A DNA stretch of 60,978 nucleotides from JBBQNJ01 sp038329845 (GCA_038329845.1 JBBQNJ010000023.1:1-60978); one strand, 5' to 3'. Counted from the first letter of the stretch, positions 8,826 to 17,151 are shown. Notes: generated by a model from the letters alone, not told the origin. Numbers and translations: made by a program.

Positions 8826-8854
8826 ACTATACGTCGTGCCACAGCGGATTGCAA
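8826..8854 (-). promoter_or_regulatory. rpmB promoter with palindrome over the -35 box
   Basis: On the minus strand TTGCAA (8854-8849), a 17-nt spacer and TATAGT (8831-8826) form a good sigma70-type promoter giving a leader of ~75 nt before rpmB. The -35 box sits at the centre of a perfect palindrome, GCGGATT-GCA-AATCCGC (8844-8860), which looks like an operator. The regulator is unknown. Confidence 0.6.
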
Positions 8855-8883
8855 ATCCGCAAAACCCCCTTTCCCGGGCGGAG

Positions 8884-8912
8884 TTGACGAATCAAACTCC
8901 GTTTCGTAAATT
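8884..8912 (+). promoter_or_regulatory. Promoter of the DksA-like gene with inverted repeat over the -35 box
   Basis: TTGACG (8884-8889), a 17-nt spacer and TAAATT (8907-8912) form a plausible promoter ~100 nt before the GTG at 9015. The -35 box overlaps an inverted repeat, CGGAGTT-N9-AACTCCG (8879-8901). Together with the rpmB promoter it makes a compact divergent control region. Confidence 0.55.
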
Positions 8913-9014
8913 AAAGGGTCTGTCCCCGGCGGGAGGGATTGTTCATCCTTCGCACTCGGTCGGTTGACCGAGCCGCCGGGTTTGGGGTCTGGAAGAAGGA
9001 GTGAGGCAACCCGC

Positions 9015-9695
9015 GTGGCCAAGAAAACCTCGAAGAAGTCTTCGACGAAAAAGTCGTCCTCCCCGGCGAAGAAGTCCGCCAATCCTTCGCCGTCCCGCAA
9101 GGCTAAAGCCTCTTCAACCGTTGGCGCCGCCGCGAAATCTCGTGCATCCGGCTCGAAATCGCCGGCGGCGAAGTCTTCGGCGGGCAAGCGGAAAGATCGG
9201 ACCTCGAAACCAGCCGCGCGGGCGCGAATGGCGACGCCCGAAGCGCCGGTGACCCCGATCGCGCCTCCGCCGCCGGCACTTTCCTCGAGCAAGACTCCGA
9301 AAAACCAGGCGGGCCTGGGGGTGCGCGACATCGAACATTTCCGCGATCTGCTGCTGGCCAAACGCCGGGAGATCGTCGGGGACATGAGTTCCATGGAGCG
9401 CGAGGCGTTGCGATCGTCGGGCGGGACAAACTTGTCCAATCTTCCGATGCACATGGCCGACATGGGCACCGACAACTACGAGCAGGAGTTCACTCTCGGC
9501 CTGGTCGAGAAAGACCGGCAGTTGCTGCGTGAGATCAATACCGCGCTGGGGAAAATGCAGAACGGCACCTACGGCATCTGCGAGGGCACCGGCAAGCCGA
9601 TCAGCAAGCCGCGACTCGAGGCCCAGCCGTGGGCCCGGTTCTCCATCGAACACGCCCGCGCCTTGGAAAAGCGAGGCGGCGGCGCCATGCGTTGA
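9015..9695 (+). CDS. DksA/TraR-family protein with lysine-rich N-terminal tail
   Basis: 226 residues. Residues 1-~100 are Lys/Ser/Ala/Pro-rich (AKKTSKKSSTKKSS), like histone H1-type tails. Residues ~105-226 match the DksA/TraR fold: a coiled-coil hairpin (FRDLLLAKRREIVGDMSSME), an acidic tip region and the C-terminal box QNGTYGICEGTGKPISKPRLEA. The zinc finger is degenerate: only one Cys remains, and the second CxxC is replaced by FSIEHA, as in the zinc-less GSP16O/YocK type. GTG at 9015 is chosen because AAGGAG lies at 8996-9001; the 13-nt spacing is long. It probably binds RNA polymerase or nucleic acid; the role is inferred only from the family. Confidence 0.78.
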   Translation: MAKKTSKKSSTKKSSSPAKKSANPSPSRKAKASSTVGAAAKSRASGSKSPAAKSSAGKRKDRTSKPAARARMATPEAPVTPIAPPPPALSSSKTPKNQAGLGVRDIEHFRDLLLAKRREIVGDMSSMEREALRSSGGTNLSNLPMHMADMGTDNYEQEFTLGLVEKDRQLLREINTALGKMQNGTYGICEGTGKPISKPRLEAQPWARFSIEHARALEKRGGGAMR

Positions 9696-9750
9696 CGCCG
9701 CCGCTGGTTGGCCTTGATCCGCTGCGGGTCGATCATGCGCCGCGGGCCGA

Positions 9751-11142
9751 TCAGGTGTAGGTGAAATACCCCGTCGCCCGGCAGTCGGCGTGGGGAACCA
9801 GTCTCACCCAGTGGGCGCTGAACCCGGTCGGGAACTCGTGGTGAACGTATCGCCCGGGCTTGGCCTTGAAGTGGTCATACCGCTTCCACGTTCCATCGCC
9901 GAGAAAGTCCACCTCGACATCGAATCGCACCGCGTCGGACCCGTCGTGGTACAGGTGCAGTACCTTGTGTTCGAAGCCGGTCATCAGGTACGGATCTGAT
10001 GCCGACCCGGCGCGGACCGCGTCTTCCCACCAGACCCCGCCCCAGCCGGCGGGTTTTCCGAAGTTCCACAGGTCGTCGGTCTTTCCGAACCACATATTGG
10101 ACTGCGGTTCGGCCGTGGTGGGGCTTTGCCCATGCGACGGCGAGGCGTTGTCGGCGCCCAGCACCAGCATCCCGCGCCATGAACAAAAATCGCCCATCAC
10201 CCAAAGATGGGTGCTGATCGGGCGAACGCCCCAGATGCGATTGCCATACGCCCACGGCGACAACTCGTAGAACATCCCGTGATGGTCCATCAGCAATCGC
10301 TCATGCTCGACCTCGCGGATTCGCGGCCATTCGGTCTGCCACTTGTGATCGAAGCAGTGTGATGCCTTGGGAAGCCGATAGGTGGTCCATGTTTTGTCGG
10401 CGTTGGTGAAGACTTTAAGCAGCGCCGAGGCGCGGTCCCAGCCGGTGGCGAACATCGTGCCCCCGAAATCGTGTCGCCCGGAGATGCAGGTGAACGGCTT
10501 GGTCTCGAGCATCGTCCAGCGCTCGCCGTCGAACTCGGCCAGCCTCCCCTGCGAGCGTTTCTGGGCCCAGTCCGGCTCATGATACTCGTTCGAGCAGACC
10601 ACCAGCCGTCCGAAGCTGCAATAACAATCCTTGAAATGGACCTTGCTCTCGCCTTCGGTCTCGAGGGTCTTTTGCAGATCGAACAGCAGCTTGCACTCGA
10701 GGGTGTGGACGTTCAGCTCGAACAGCTCGCCCTCCATGCACAGCACGTAGACGAGGTTCTGCGGATCGCGCAGATGGCGCGTCGTGCCGCAGACCCGTAG
10801 CGGTGCCAGTTCCGGGACGGTGCGGATGCGATGCTCGGCGTCGATCACGTGCGGACCGATGATGAGCTGGTTGGACGGGAAGTGGATGAAGCGATTGGTG
10901 TAAGTGCCGTCTACTCCCAGCGTCTCGGGGACCACTCGCATCGACAGGTCCGGCTCGATCACGCGCAGGCTCACGCCTGAGCCACTTTTTTGCTTGTGCG
11001 AGTTGTAATTCAGCACATAGAGCCGGGTATTCCATGGCATCAGGCATCCGATCCCGATCTCGCTGCGCGGCGGTCCGAGATCGGCGACCTGCGCCAGATG
11101 CGGGAAGATTCCGCTGACCTGAGTGTAGGGTTGTTGTGACAT
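9751..11142 (-). CDS. Conserved protein, probable beta-propeller-like, function unknown
   Basis: 463 residues with no signal peptide and no membrane segment, so probably cytoplasmic. It is rich in aromatic residues and Gly and has recurring short beta-strand patterns (for example LIIGPHVIDAEHRI, LVYVLCMEGELFELNV, MLVLGADNAS) spaced as in propeller repeats. The last ~80 residues (GDGTWKRYDHF; HWVRLVPHADC) read like a small beta-sandwich. No catalytic motif was recognised. AAAGGAA lies 9 nt before the ATG. It is convergent with the DksA-like gene and stands alone. It could be a glycan-associated or regulatory protein, but nothing in the sequence settles this. Confidence 0.75.
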   Translation of the reverse strand: MSQQPYTQVSGIFPHLAQVADLGPPRSEIGIGCLMPWNTRLYVLNYNSHKQKSGSGVSLRVIEPDLSMRVVPETLGVDGTYTNRFIHFPSNQLIIGPHVIDAEHRIRTVPELAPLRVCGTTRHLRDPQNLVYVLCMEGELFELNVHTLECKLLFDLQKTLETEGESKVHFKDCYCSFGRLVVCSNEYHEPDWAQKRSQGRLAEFDGERWTMLETKPFTCISGRHDFGGTMFATGWDRASALLKVFTNADKTWTTYRLPKASHCFDHKWQTEWPRIREVEHERLLMDHHGMFYELSPWAYGNRIWGVRPISTHLWVMGDFCSWRGMLVLGADNASPSHGQSPTTAEPQSNMWFGKTDDLWNFGKPAGWGGVWWEDAVRAGSASDPYLMTGFEHKVLHLYHDGSDAVRFDVEVDFLGDGTWKRYDHFKAKPGRYVHHEFPTGFSAHWVRLVPHADCRATGYFTYT

Positions 11143-11291
11143 CGAAAAACGTTCCTTTCCCGGCGGATTCCGCCAGATTCATGCATATCTCTCGACCAAA
11201 GTGGGCCGAACGACCATGGACGATTGAACCACGGCGGACCATCGGGAGCAAGATACCGGTTGTCGCACCCCGCCGGGCGCGACGAAAAAAA

Positions 11292-11415
11292 GGAACGGTC
11301 CCGAATGCCATTCACTTAAGGGTCAAAGTCGGCAAACTCAACTGCAGTCTCGCGCCGCTAAGGCGGCTTTTCCCGACCGTTTTCACGTTAAGTGAATGGC
11401 ATTCGGAACGGTCCC
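11292..11415. repeat. Inverted-repeat element with 28-bp arms (REP-like)
   Basis: The arms at 11292-11319 and 11388-11415 are complementary over TTAAGTGAATGGCATTCGG. Both also carry the near-palindrome GGAACGGTCC at their outer ends. Inside is a small GC hairpin followed by TTTT (about 11354-11372). No ORF is present. It resembles mobile REP/BIME or MITE-type palindromes. The whole gap 11143-11652 holds this element, the next one, and no recognisable gene. Confidence 0.7.
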
Positions 11416-11416
11416 C

Positions 11417-11538
11417 AAAAGGGGACGCGCTTCTTTTTGCACAAGGAAATAAGGTTACACTATTAAATTTCACTTACAATTAAGATTTATAGTACAATTG
11501 GTCCTGCAGAACCGGAAAAGAAGCGCGTCCCCTTTTTT
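11417..11538. repeat. Second inverted-repeat element with AT-rich core
   Basis: The arms AAAAGGGGACGCGCTTCTTT (from 11417) and the reverse complement at 11516-11538 flank a ~75-bp core that is strikingly AT-rich for this genome (about 11450-11510). The element abuts the previous one head to tail, 115 nt before holB. The core may contain the promoter used by holB, but no single -10/-35 pair stands out. Confidence 0.7.
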
Positions 11539-11652
11539 CATTCGGGTGTGTTGATTGGGGCACCGCCGGCGTCGGCAGTGTGGTTGACGCACTGCCGCCC
11601 CCCCCCGATCACGCTTCGTGAATTACCCGGGCGACGGTAAGCTTGCGGCGCG

Positions 11653-12675
11653 ATGGCATTGGTGACGTTTTCCGACATTCTCGGGCAGACGGCGGCGGTC
11701 GAGTGGCTGCGCGGCGCGATGGCTGCCGATCGGCTGCCGCACGGGCTGGTCTTCGCCGGGCCGGTGGGCGTGGGCAAGGCGACGACGGCTGCGGCGCTGG
11801 CCGCGGCGGTGCTATGCCCGCGAACGAGCGACGCCAAGCCCTGCGGACAATGCGATAGCTGCCGGCTGATGGCAGTGCAAAGTCACCCGGATTATCACCG
11901 CGTCTACCGCCAACTCGTGCGCATCGACAAGAAGGACGCCAAGGCCCGCGACCTGCCGGTCAGCGTGATCCGCGATTACCTGGTGGGGCCGGTGAACCTC
12001 AAGCCGAGCCTCGGGCACGGCAAGGTGTTCATCGTCGAGGAAGCCGACCTGATGAATCCCTCGGCGCAGAACTCGATGCTAAAGACGCTGGAAGAGCCGA
12101 TCGGGCGGACGGCGATCATCTTGATCACCGAGCAGCCGTTCGCGCTGCTGCCGACCATCCGCAGCCGCTGTCAACTTCTGCGTTTTGCGGCGTTGCCCGA
12201 GCCGGTCGTCGCCGGGGAACTGACTCGGCGCGGGCTGACCCCGGCGCGGGCGGCGCAGGCGGCGGACATTGCCGCCGGGTCGCTGGGACTGGCGCTGCGC
12301 TGGCACGAGGACGGGGTGATCGACGCGGCGATCGAGCTGCGGCGACGAATCGAGCAGTTGATCGGTGGGCAGCCGCCGGACGGGATGCCCGAATGGATGC
12401 GCAAGGCCGCCGATGATTACGCCGGCAAGCAGCTCGAGCGCGATCCGCTGGCCAGTGAGGATCAGGCCCGCCGGGAAGGACTGGGGCTGTATCTGCGAAT
12501 CGCCGCCGGGGTGTTTCGCGCGCATTTGGCGAACAGCGACGATCCGCAACTGCTGGAGGCACTGTGTGACGGGATCGACGCCGCGGCCCGGGCCGAGGAA
12601 TATCTCGACGCCAACGTGGGCTTGGCGCTGGTCCTGCAACAGTGGACCGCGGCGCTCGAGGGACGATGGACGTGA
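11653..12675 (+). CDS. holB: DNA polymerase III delta' subunit (clamp loader)
   Basis: 340-residue AAA+ clamp-loader subunit. Walker A is present as GPVGVGKATT (36-45). The zinc module has C55, C64, C67 and C70 (CGQCDSC). VFIVEEADLMN is the Walker B region, followed by sensor/SRC motif IRSRCQLL and LKTLEEP. The K-A in place of K-T/S at the P-loop end is compatible with delta', which need not hydrolyse ATP. It works in the gamma/tau-delta-delta' complex that loads the beta clamp. The ATG at 11653 precedes the TFSDILGQ start typical of the family. No strong ribosome-binding site is visible. It may be co-transcribed with the next gene 49 bp downstream. Confidence 0.9.
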   Translation: MALVTFSDILGQTAAVEWLRGAMAADRLPHGLVFAGPVGVGKATTAAALAAAVLCPRTSDAKPCGQCDSCRLMAVQSHPDYHRVYRQLVRIDKKDAKARDLPVSVIRDYLVGPVNLKPSLGHGKVFIVEEADLMNPSAQNSMLKTLEEPIGRTAIILITEQPFALLPTIRSRCQLLRFAALPEPVVAGELTRRGLTPARAAQAADIAAGSLGLALRWHEDGVIDAAIELRRRIEQLIGGQPPDGMPEWMRKAADDYAGKQLERDPLASEDQARREGLGLYLRIAAGVFRAHLANSDDPQLLEALCDGIDAAARAEEYLDANVGLALVLQQWTAALEGRWT

Positions 12676-12724
12676 GCATCGTCCGGCGAATGGGGCAAAT
12701 AACAGGGTGTGGATCGGACGAGCC

Positions 12725-13345
12725 ATGATGCGATGTGTTCTTTGGGCCTGTGTTCTTGTCGGGTGTGCGACCGCGGCGCGGGCGCAGACCCTCGCCGCGA
12801 CCGATGCCGAAATCGCGGCCCTGCGCGATCGCGCCGTCGAGGCGTTCAATCGCGGCGAGATGGACTCGCTGGCGTCGATGATGGACCGCGATGTGATCAT
12901 CACCTGGCCGGATGCGCATGTCTCCCGCGGCGTCGAGGCGATGGGCGATCATTATCGCGCGTTATTGAGCGGGGATCGTAAAATGGCCGAGTCGATCCGC
13001 CTGGCCCCGCGGATCGAAGGCAGCCGCATCGCCGGTGATGCCGCGGTCGTCTATGGAACTCTCGATGACACGTTCGTGATGTCGGATGGCACGGAGGTCA
13101 AGCTCAACAGCCACTTCACCGCCACTCTGCTGCGCGAAAAGGGGGAGTGGAAAATCGCCCAGTTGCATACTTCCGGCAATCTGTTCGACAATCCCTTGCT
13201 CAAGGGGGCCATCGGGCAGATCGGCTGGTCAAGCGGCGTGGCGGGGGGGTCGGTCGGCCTGCTGATTGGGCTTTTCATGGGCTGGACACTGGGTATTCGC
13301 CGAGCCTACCGCATGATGAATCCGCACAATCCGCCTCATCCATAG
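12725..13345 (+). CDS. Exported NTF2-like (SnoaL/DUF4440-type) protein with C-terminal membrane segment
   Basis: 206 residues from the ATG at 12725. The N-terminus is an export signal (MMRCVLWACVLVGCATAARA). LVGC could be a lipobox, and ARA-Q a signal peptidase I site; the sequence cannot decide between them. Residues ~25-150 fit the NTF2-like fold (EIAALRDRAVEAFNRGEMD; a long C-terminal beta-sheet with DDTFVMSDG and GEWKIAQLHTSGN), typical of SnoaL/DUF4440 proteins. Residues ~165-190 form a Gly-rich hydrophobic helix, probably a membrane anchor. No catalytic role can be assigned; the family often binds small ligands. A strong terminator follows at 13401. Confidence 0.75.
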   Translation: MMRCVLWACVLVGCATAARAQTLAATDAEIAALRDRAVEAFNRGEMDSLASMMDRDVIITWPDAHVSRGVEAMGDHYRALLSGDRKMAESIRLAPRIEGSRIAGDAAVVYGTLDDTFVMSDGTEVKLNSHFTATLLREKGEWKIAQLHTSGNLFDNPLLKGAIGQIGWSSGVAGGSVGLLIGLFMGWTLGIRRAYRMMNPHNPPHP

Positions 13346-13400
13346 CGGCCCAGAGGCGTTCTGTGGCCCAGCCCCCCACAGCGGGGTGCTGCTTATAGCT

Positions 13401-13424
13401 CAGCCGCCGTCGGCTGGGTTTTTT
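13401..13424 (+). terminator. Rho-independent terminator after the NTF2-like gene
   Basis: CAGCCG (13401-13406), a 4-nt loop and CGGCTG (13411-13416) are followed by GG and six T residues. It ends plus-strand transcription just before the convergent asnB stop. Confidence 0.85.
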
Positions 13425-13425
13425 C

Positions 13426-15336
13426 TCAAGTTGCCATATCCCATGCCGGCCCGCGATCCCAGCGATGCCATAGTTCCAACATCAACAAGGCATAGAGCCG
13501 CTGGGAGTGATCGGCGACCCCCGTTTCATGTTCGTCAATCAGTCGTTCGATCGCGGGGCGACGGAAATGCCCGCTGGCAAATGAATCGGCAGCGCCGAGC
13601 GTCTCGCGCAGAAACGCGCGCAAATCCGTTTGAAACCACCGCCCGATCGGGACGGCGAATCCCATTTTCTTTCGCGTGAAGACCGAGCGCGGGAGTATCG
13701 GCGCAAACGCCCGCCGCAGCGGCGCCTTGCCCCCCCCAGCGAGCAGTTGCGACGATGGAATCATCGCGGCGAACCGAACGAGCTCATGATCCATGAATGG
13801 GCTTCGAACCTCCAGTCCGTGAAGCATCGACGCGCGATCCACCTTGGTGAGCAAGTCTTCCGGCAGATAACTCACGCGGTCGGCGGCCATGGCGGCGGCC
13901 ACCTCGTCGCCGCCGCGGGCGACAGCGTCGAGGAACGCTGCGGCGACGGGATCGGCGAACGGCGCCGGCGAATCCATCAACGCCTCGAGCTGCGCCGAAT
14001 CGAAGATCGACAGATACCCCGCGTAGCGCGTTTCCGGCGGCGCGTCGAGGGTCTTGAGCATTCGCTTCAGCCGCGCCAGGCGTGACTTGGGGTGGGTTCC
14101 GGGCAACCATCGCCAGGGCGCGTGAGCCAGCGCGCTTCGCAGCCACCGCGGGATTCGGCCCGACCATTGCATGGCGCGGTAGCGATCGTATCCGCCGAAT
14201 AATTCGTCGCCCCCGTCGCCGCTGAGCGCGACTTTCACGAACTGGCGAGTCTGACGCGAAAGATAGTGTGTCGGCAGGGCCGAGGAATCGGCGAATGGTT
14301 CGCCGTACACCGCCGCCAGACGCGGCAGATCGGCCGCGGCATCCGGACGGACCATGAACTGGCGGTGGGTGGTCCCCAGATGCCGAGCCACTTCCGCGGC
14401 GTAGGCGGTTTCGTCGTAGCGAGGATCGTCAAAGCCGATCGAGAATGTCAGCACCTGTTGATCGGCGCCGACCGAAGCTCGCATCGCCGCGGCCACGATC
14501 GAGGAGTCGATCCCCCCGGACAGAAAGCATCCGACCGGCACATCGGCGACCAACTGACCCCGCACCGCCGCGATGACGCGGTCGCGGACGGCGCGATCGT
14601 CAGCCCTTGCCGGCGATTCAGCGGCGTTGGGATCGAAATATCGCTCGGGTCCTTCGACGTGACGTTCGCCGATGAGCATTCGATGCGCGGGTGGCAACTT
14701 GGCGATTCCGGAATAAATGCTGGAATCGGCGGCGGTGTACCCTAGCCGCAGGTAATGGGTCAATTGGCGCAGATCGAGGATCGAGTCGATCCAACCGATT
14801 CGGCGCAGCGGCGCGATCTCGCTGGCGAAAGCGATCGCCGCGACCTCACCGCCATCCAGCCGCTTGATCGCGTAGTAAAGCGGCTTTTGCCCCATCCGGT
14901 CGCGGGCGAGAAACAACGTTCGATCGCGCCGGTCCCAGATGGCGAAAGCGAACATCCCGTTCAACCGCTCGACGCAGCGCCGACCCCAATGGCCGTAGGC
15001 GGCCAGCAGCACCTCGGTATCGCTGTGAGTTCGCCATGACGGCGATGCGCGGGCTTGATCGAGCTGACGACGAAGGTCTTGAAAATTGTAGATTTCCCCG
15101 TTGAAGACGATCACGCGGCCCGCCGAATCGCTCAGGGGTTGATCGGCCCGCGGATCGGGGTCGATGATCGCAAGCCGTCGATGCGCCAGTGCCACATGGA
15201 CGCCTTCGTCATCGCTGAGATGAATTCCCCGGCCATCCGGCCCGCGGTGGGCCATCGCGGCGGACATGGCCTCGAGCGTTTGCCGCCCGGCGCGATAAGA
15301 GTCGTCCCATGCCACCACGCCCGCGATTCCGCACAT
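13426..15336 (-). CDS. asnB: Glutamine-hydrolysing asparagine synthase (or amidotransferase of the AsnB family)
   Basis: 636 residues. The N-terminal Ntn glutaminase domain starts MCGIAGVV with Cys2 as nucleophile and shows MAHRGPDG and FNGEIYNF. The synthetase domain has the PP-loop SGGIDSS (273-279) for ATP and the ALSGDGGDELFGGYDRY segment. The reaction is Asp + Gln + ATP to Asn + Glu + AMP + PPi. Long AsnB proteins of this size are also found in exopolysaccharide and exosortase clusters as amidotransferases, so a role in glycan amidation cannot be excluded with a surface-glycan cluster 5 kb away. It stands alone, convergent with the previous gene. Confidence 0.88.
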   Translation of the reverse strand: MCGIAGVVAWDDSYRAGRQTLEAMSAAMAHRGPDGRGIHLSDDEGVHVALAHRRLAIIDPDPRADQPLSDSAGRVIVFNGEIYNFQDLRRQLDQARASPSWRTHSDTEVLLAAYGHWGRRCVERLNGMFAFAIWDRRDRTLFLARDRMGQKPLYYAIKRLDGGEVAAIAFASEIAPLRRIGWIDSILDLRQLTHYLRLGYTAADSSIYSGIAKLPPAHRMLIGERHVEGPERYFDPNAAESPARADDRAVRDRVIAAVRGQLVADVPVGCFLSGGIDSSIVAAAMRASVGADQQVLTFSIGFDDPRYDETAYAAEVARHLGTTHRQFMVRPDAAADLPRLAAVYGEPFADSSALPTHYLSRQTRQFVKVALSGDGGDELFGGYDRYRAMQWSGRIPRWLRSALAHAPWRWLPGTHPKSRLARLKRMLKTLDAPPETRYAGYLSIFDSAQLEALMDSPAPFADPVAAAFLDAVARGGDEVAAAMAADRVSYLPEDLLTKVDRASMLHGLEVRSPFMDHELVRFAAMIPSSQLLAGGGKAPLRRAFAPILPRSVFTRKKMGFAVPIGRWFQTDLRAFLRETLGAADSFASGHFRRPAIERLIDEHETGVADHSQRLYALLMLELWHRWDRGPAWDMAT

Positions 15337-15430
15337 GTTGGCGGATCGTAATTCCCGAGGCGTTCTTTCGGAAATCCCCGCGCCCCCCGGGGTCCTGGCG
15401 GTGCGATTGACAGGGTGGGAGGGTGGACGG

Positions 15431-15514
15431 GTGAACAGGTGAACAGGTGAGGTTATCGGCTTGTTGCCTTGTCACCCACGCGCCTTGTCACCCACGCGCC
15501 TTGTTACCTCGTCA
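15431..15514. repeat. Short tandem repeats upstream of asnB
   Basis: GTGAACAG occurs twice in tandem (15431-15446). The 16-bp unit CCTTGTCACCCACGCG occurs at 15467 and 15483, with a degenerate third copy at 15499. The tract fills most of the 198-bp gap between asnB and sucB. No coding or regulatory signal is evident in it. Confidence 0.8.
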
Positions 15515-15534
15515 TTCCTTAATCCACGCAGTCC

Positions 15535-16917
15535 TCAGACCTCCAGGATCAGGCGGGCGGGGTCTTCGAGATACTGCTTGCAGCGGACCAGGAAGCTCAC
15601 GGATTCGCGGCCATCGACCAGGCGATGGTCGTAGCTCAGGGCCACGTACATCATCGGGCGGATTTCGATCTTGTCGTTGATCACCACCGCCCGCTTCTGG
15701 ATTGCGTGCATGCCGAGGATGCCCGTCTGCGGGGGGGTGAGGATCGGCGTGCTGAGCAGCGATCCGAAAATCCCGCCGTTGGTGACGGTGAATGTCCCGC
15801 CGCTCAGCTCATCGATGCTGAGTTTGCCGTCGCGGGTGGCGTTGGCCAGGCGCTTGATCTCGGCCTCGATGCGGGCGAAGGACATGTCCTGCACGTTCCG
15901 CAGCACCGGGACGGCCAGGCCGCGGTCGGTGCTGACGGCGATGCCCAGGTGGGTGTAGTTGTGGTAAATGATCTCCTCGCCCTCGACATAGGCGTTGAGT
16001 CGCGGAAACTCGCGCAGCGCCAGCACCAGGGCTCGGGCAAAAAAGCTCATGAACCCCAGCCCCACCCCGTGGGCCTTCTCGAACTGTTCCTTGAACTTTC
16101 CGCGCAGGTCCATGATCGCGGTCATGTCCACCTCGTTGAAGGTGGTCAAGATGGCGGCAGTGCGTTGGGCGGCGACAAGCCGCTGGGCGATGCTCGAGCG
16201 CATTCGGCTCATCTGCACCCGGCGAACGCCCATCGAATCGAAATCCATCGCCGGTGCCGAAGCGCGGGTCCCGGGCTTTTCATCCGGCAACCCCTTGTGA
16301 ACCGGCGATCGCGGGGGCGTTGACGCCGGCGTCGGGACGGGCGCCGCCTGCTGTGGCCGGGCCTTGTCCAGCTCCCGATCGTTAATGTGCCCCTGCACAT
16401 CTTCGGCGGTAAGACGCCCACCGGGACCGGTCGCGGGGATATTGGCGGGGTTGAGTTGATGTTCCTCGAGCAGCTTGCGGACTGCCGGGCTGTAATCCTC
16501 AGGCGCAAATGTCGCCTGACTCGTCGCGTTAGATTGGGTCGAAGCCGCCGCGTCGGGACTATCGGCGCGACGGTGAGCCTGGCCGCTTTCTGATGCAGGC
16601 GACGCGGCTTGTGTGGAAGACTTGGCGGTTTTCGATTCCTGCTTCTTCGCCGGCGTTGCCTGCCCCTGGGCAGGCGAAGCGCCGGCCTCATCAATGCGGG
16701 CGATCACTTCCCCGATTCCGACGGTCTCTCCTTCCTCCTTTACCCGCCGCAGAACTCCGGCGACGGGGCTGGGCACATCGACGTTGGCCTTGTCGGTTTC
16801 GAGCTCGCAGATCGGCTCATCGATGGCGACGCTATCTCCATCGGCCTTGTGCCAATGCACGAGAATCGCCTGTTTGACGCTTTCGCCGAGGGAGGGGACT
16901 TCGACTTGCCTGGCCAT
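15535..16917 (-). CDS. sucB: Dihydrolipoyllysine-residue succinyltransferase, E2 of 2-oxoglutarate dehydrogenase
   Basis: 460 residues from the ATG at 16917; a second ATG 9 nt upstream is equally possible and neither has a clear ribosome-binding site. Domains in order: lipoyl domain (1-80) with lipoyl-Lys43 in ELETDKANVDVP; an Ala/Pro/Ser/Gln-rich hinge; the E1/E3-binding domain (SPAVRKLLEEHQLNPANIP, GPGGRLTAEDV); another hinge; and the catalytic acyltransferase domain ending in DHRLVDG with His431 and Asp435. The VEVPSLGESV opening is typical of the succinyl-transferring subclass. It transfers the succinyl group to CoA in the TCA cycle. The E1 and E3 genes are not in this window. It is divergent from the fatty-acid operon. 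Confidence 0.92.
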   Translation of the reverse strand: MARQVEVPSLGESVKQAILVHWHKADGDSVAIDEPICELETDKANVDVPSPVAGVLRRVKEEGETVGIGEVIARIDEAGASPAQGQATPAKKQESKTAKSSTQAASPASESGQAHRRADSPDAAASTQSNATSQATFAPEDYSPAVRKLLEEHQLNPANIPATGPGGRLTAEDVQGHINDRELDKARPQQAAPVPTPASTPPRSPVHKGLPDEKPGTRASAPAMDFDSMGVRRVQMSRMRSSIAQRLVAAQRTAAILTTFNEVDMTAIMDLRGKFKEQFEKAHGVGLGFMSFFARALVLALREFPRLNAYVEGEEIIYHNYTHLGIAVSTDRGLAVPVLRNVQDMSFARIEAEIKRLANATRDGKLSIDELSGGTFTVTNGGIFGSLLSTPILTPPQTGILGMHAIQKRAVVINDKIEIRPMMYVALSYDHRLVDGRESVSFLVRCKQYLEDPARLILEV

Positions 16918-17074
16918 GAATCGCATCCGCGAGCGACTGCCCGCTTTGAAAAAACCGGATCAGCCGGCGGTCCGCGCCGTCGACGATCGCCATTGTGCGA
17001 TGAGGCCGTTTGATTGGCAACGGGGCAATTCTCGCCGATCCGGCAAACGGCGCCTCGATGCCGCAAGGGCTTTC

Positions 17075-17103
17075 TTGACAGGATTCTCCGCGACGCCTAA
17101 CTT
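17075..17103 (+). promoter_or_regulatory. Promoter of the rpmF/fab operon
   Basis: A consensus TTGACA -35 box (17075-17080), a 17-nt spacer and TAACTT (17098-17103) lie 170 nt before rpmF. This is the best -35 match seen upstream of the operon. The gap 16918-17272 otherwise contains the hairpin at 17119 and no gene; the DUF177/YceD gene that often precedes rpmF is absent. Confidence 0.6.
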
Positions 17104-17118
17104 ACATGGCTTCAGGTT

Positions 17119-17151
17119 GACGGCGGGTGAGTTCCCGCCGTCGTTGTTTTT
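17119..17151 (+). terminator. Terminator-like hairpin in the rpmF leader (candidate attenuator)
   Basis: GACGGCGGG (17119-17127), a 6-nt loop and CCCGCCGTC (17134-17142) form a perfect 9-bp stem followed by GTTGTTTTT. No plus-strand gene lies upstream to be terminated, and the hairpin sits between the rpmF promoter and rpmF. That position suggests transcription attenuation of the operon. No sensor structure was identified. Confidence 0.6.

Noticed and set aside
8820..8880. Possible second tRNA-Cys around GCGGATTGCAAATCCGC
   Set aside because: Only the anticodon-arm-like palindrome matches tRNA-Cys. No acceptor, D-arm or T-arm can be formed around it. The palindrome is better explained by the rpmB -35 region.
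8741..9475. Long N-terminal extension of L28 on the minus strand
   Set aside because: The extension is the antisense of the DksA-like gene. bL28 proteins are short, and a good ribosome-binding site precedes the ATG at 8740.
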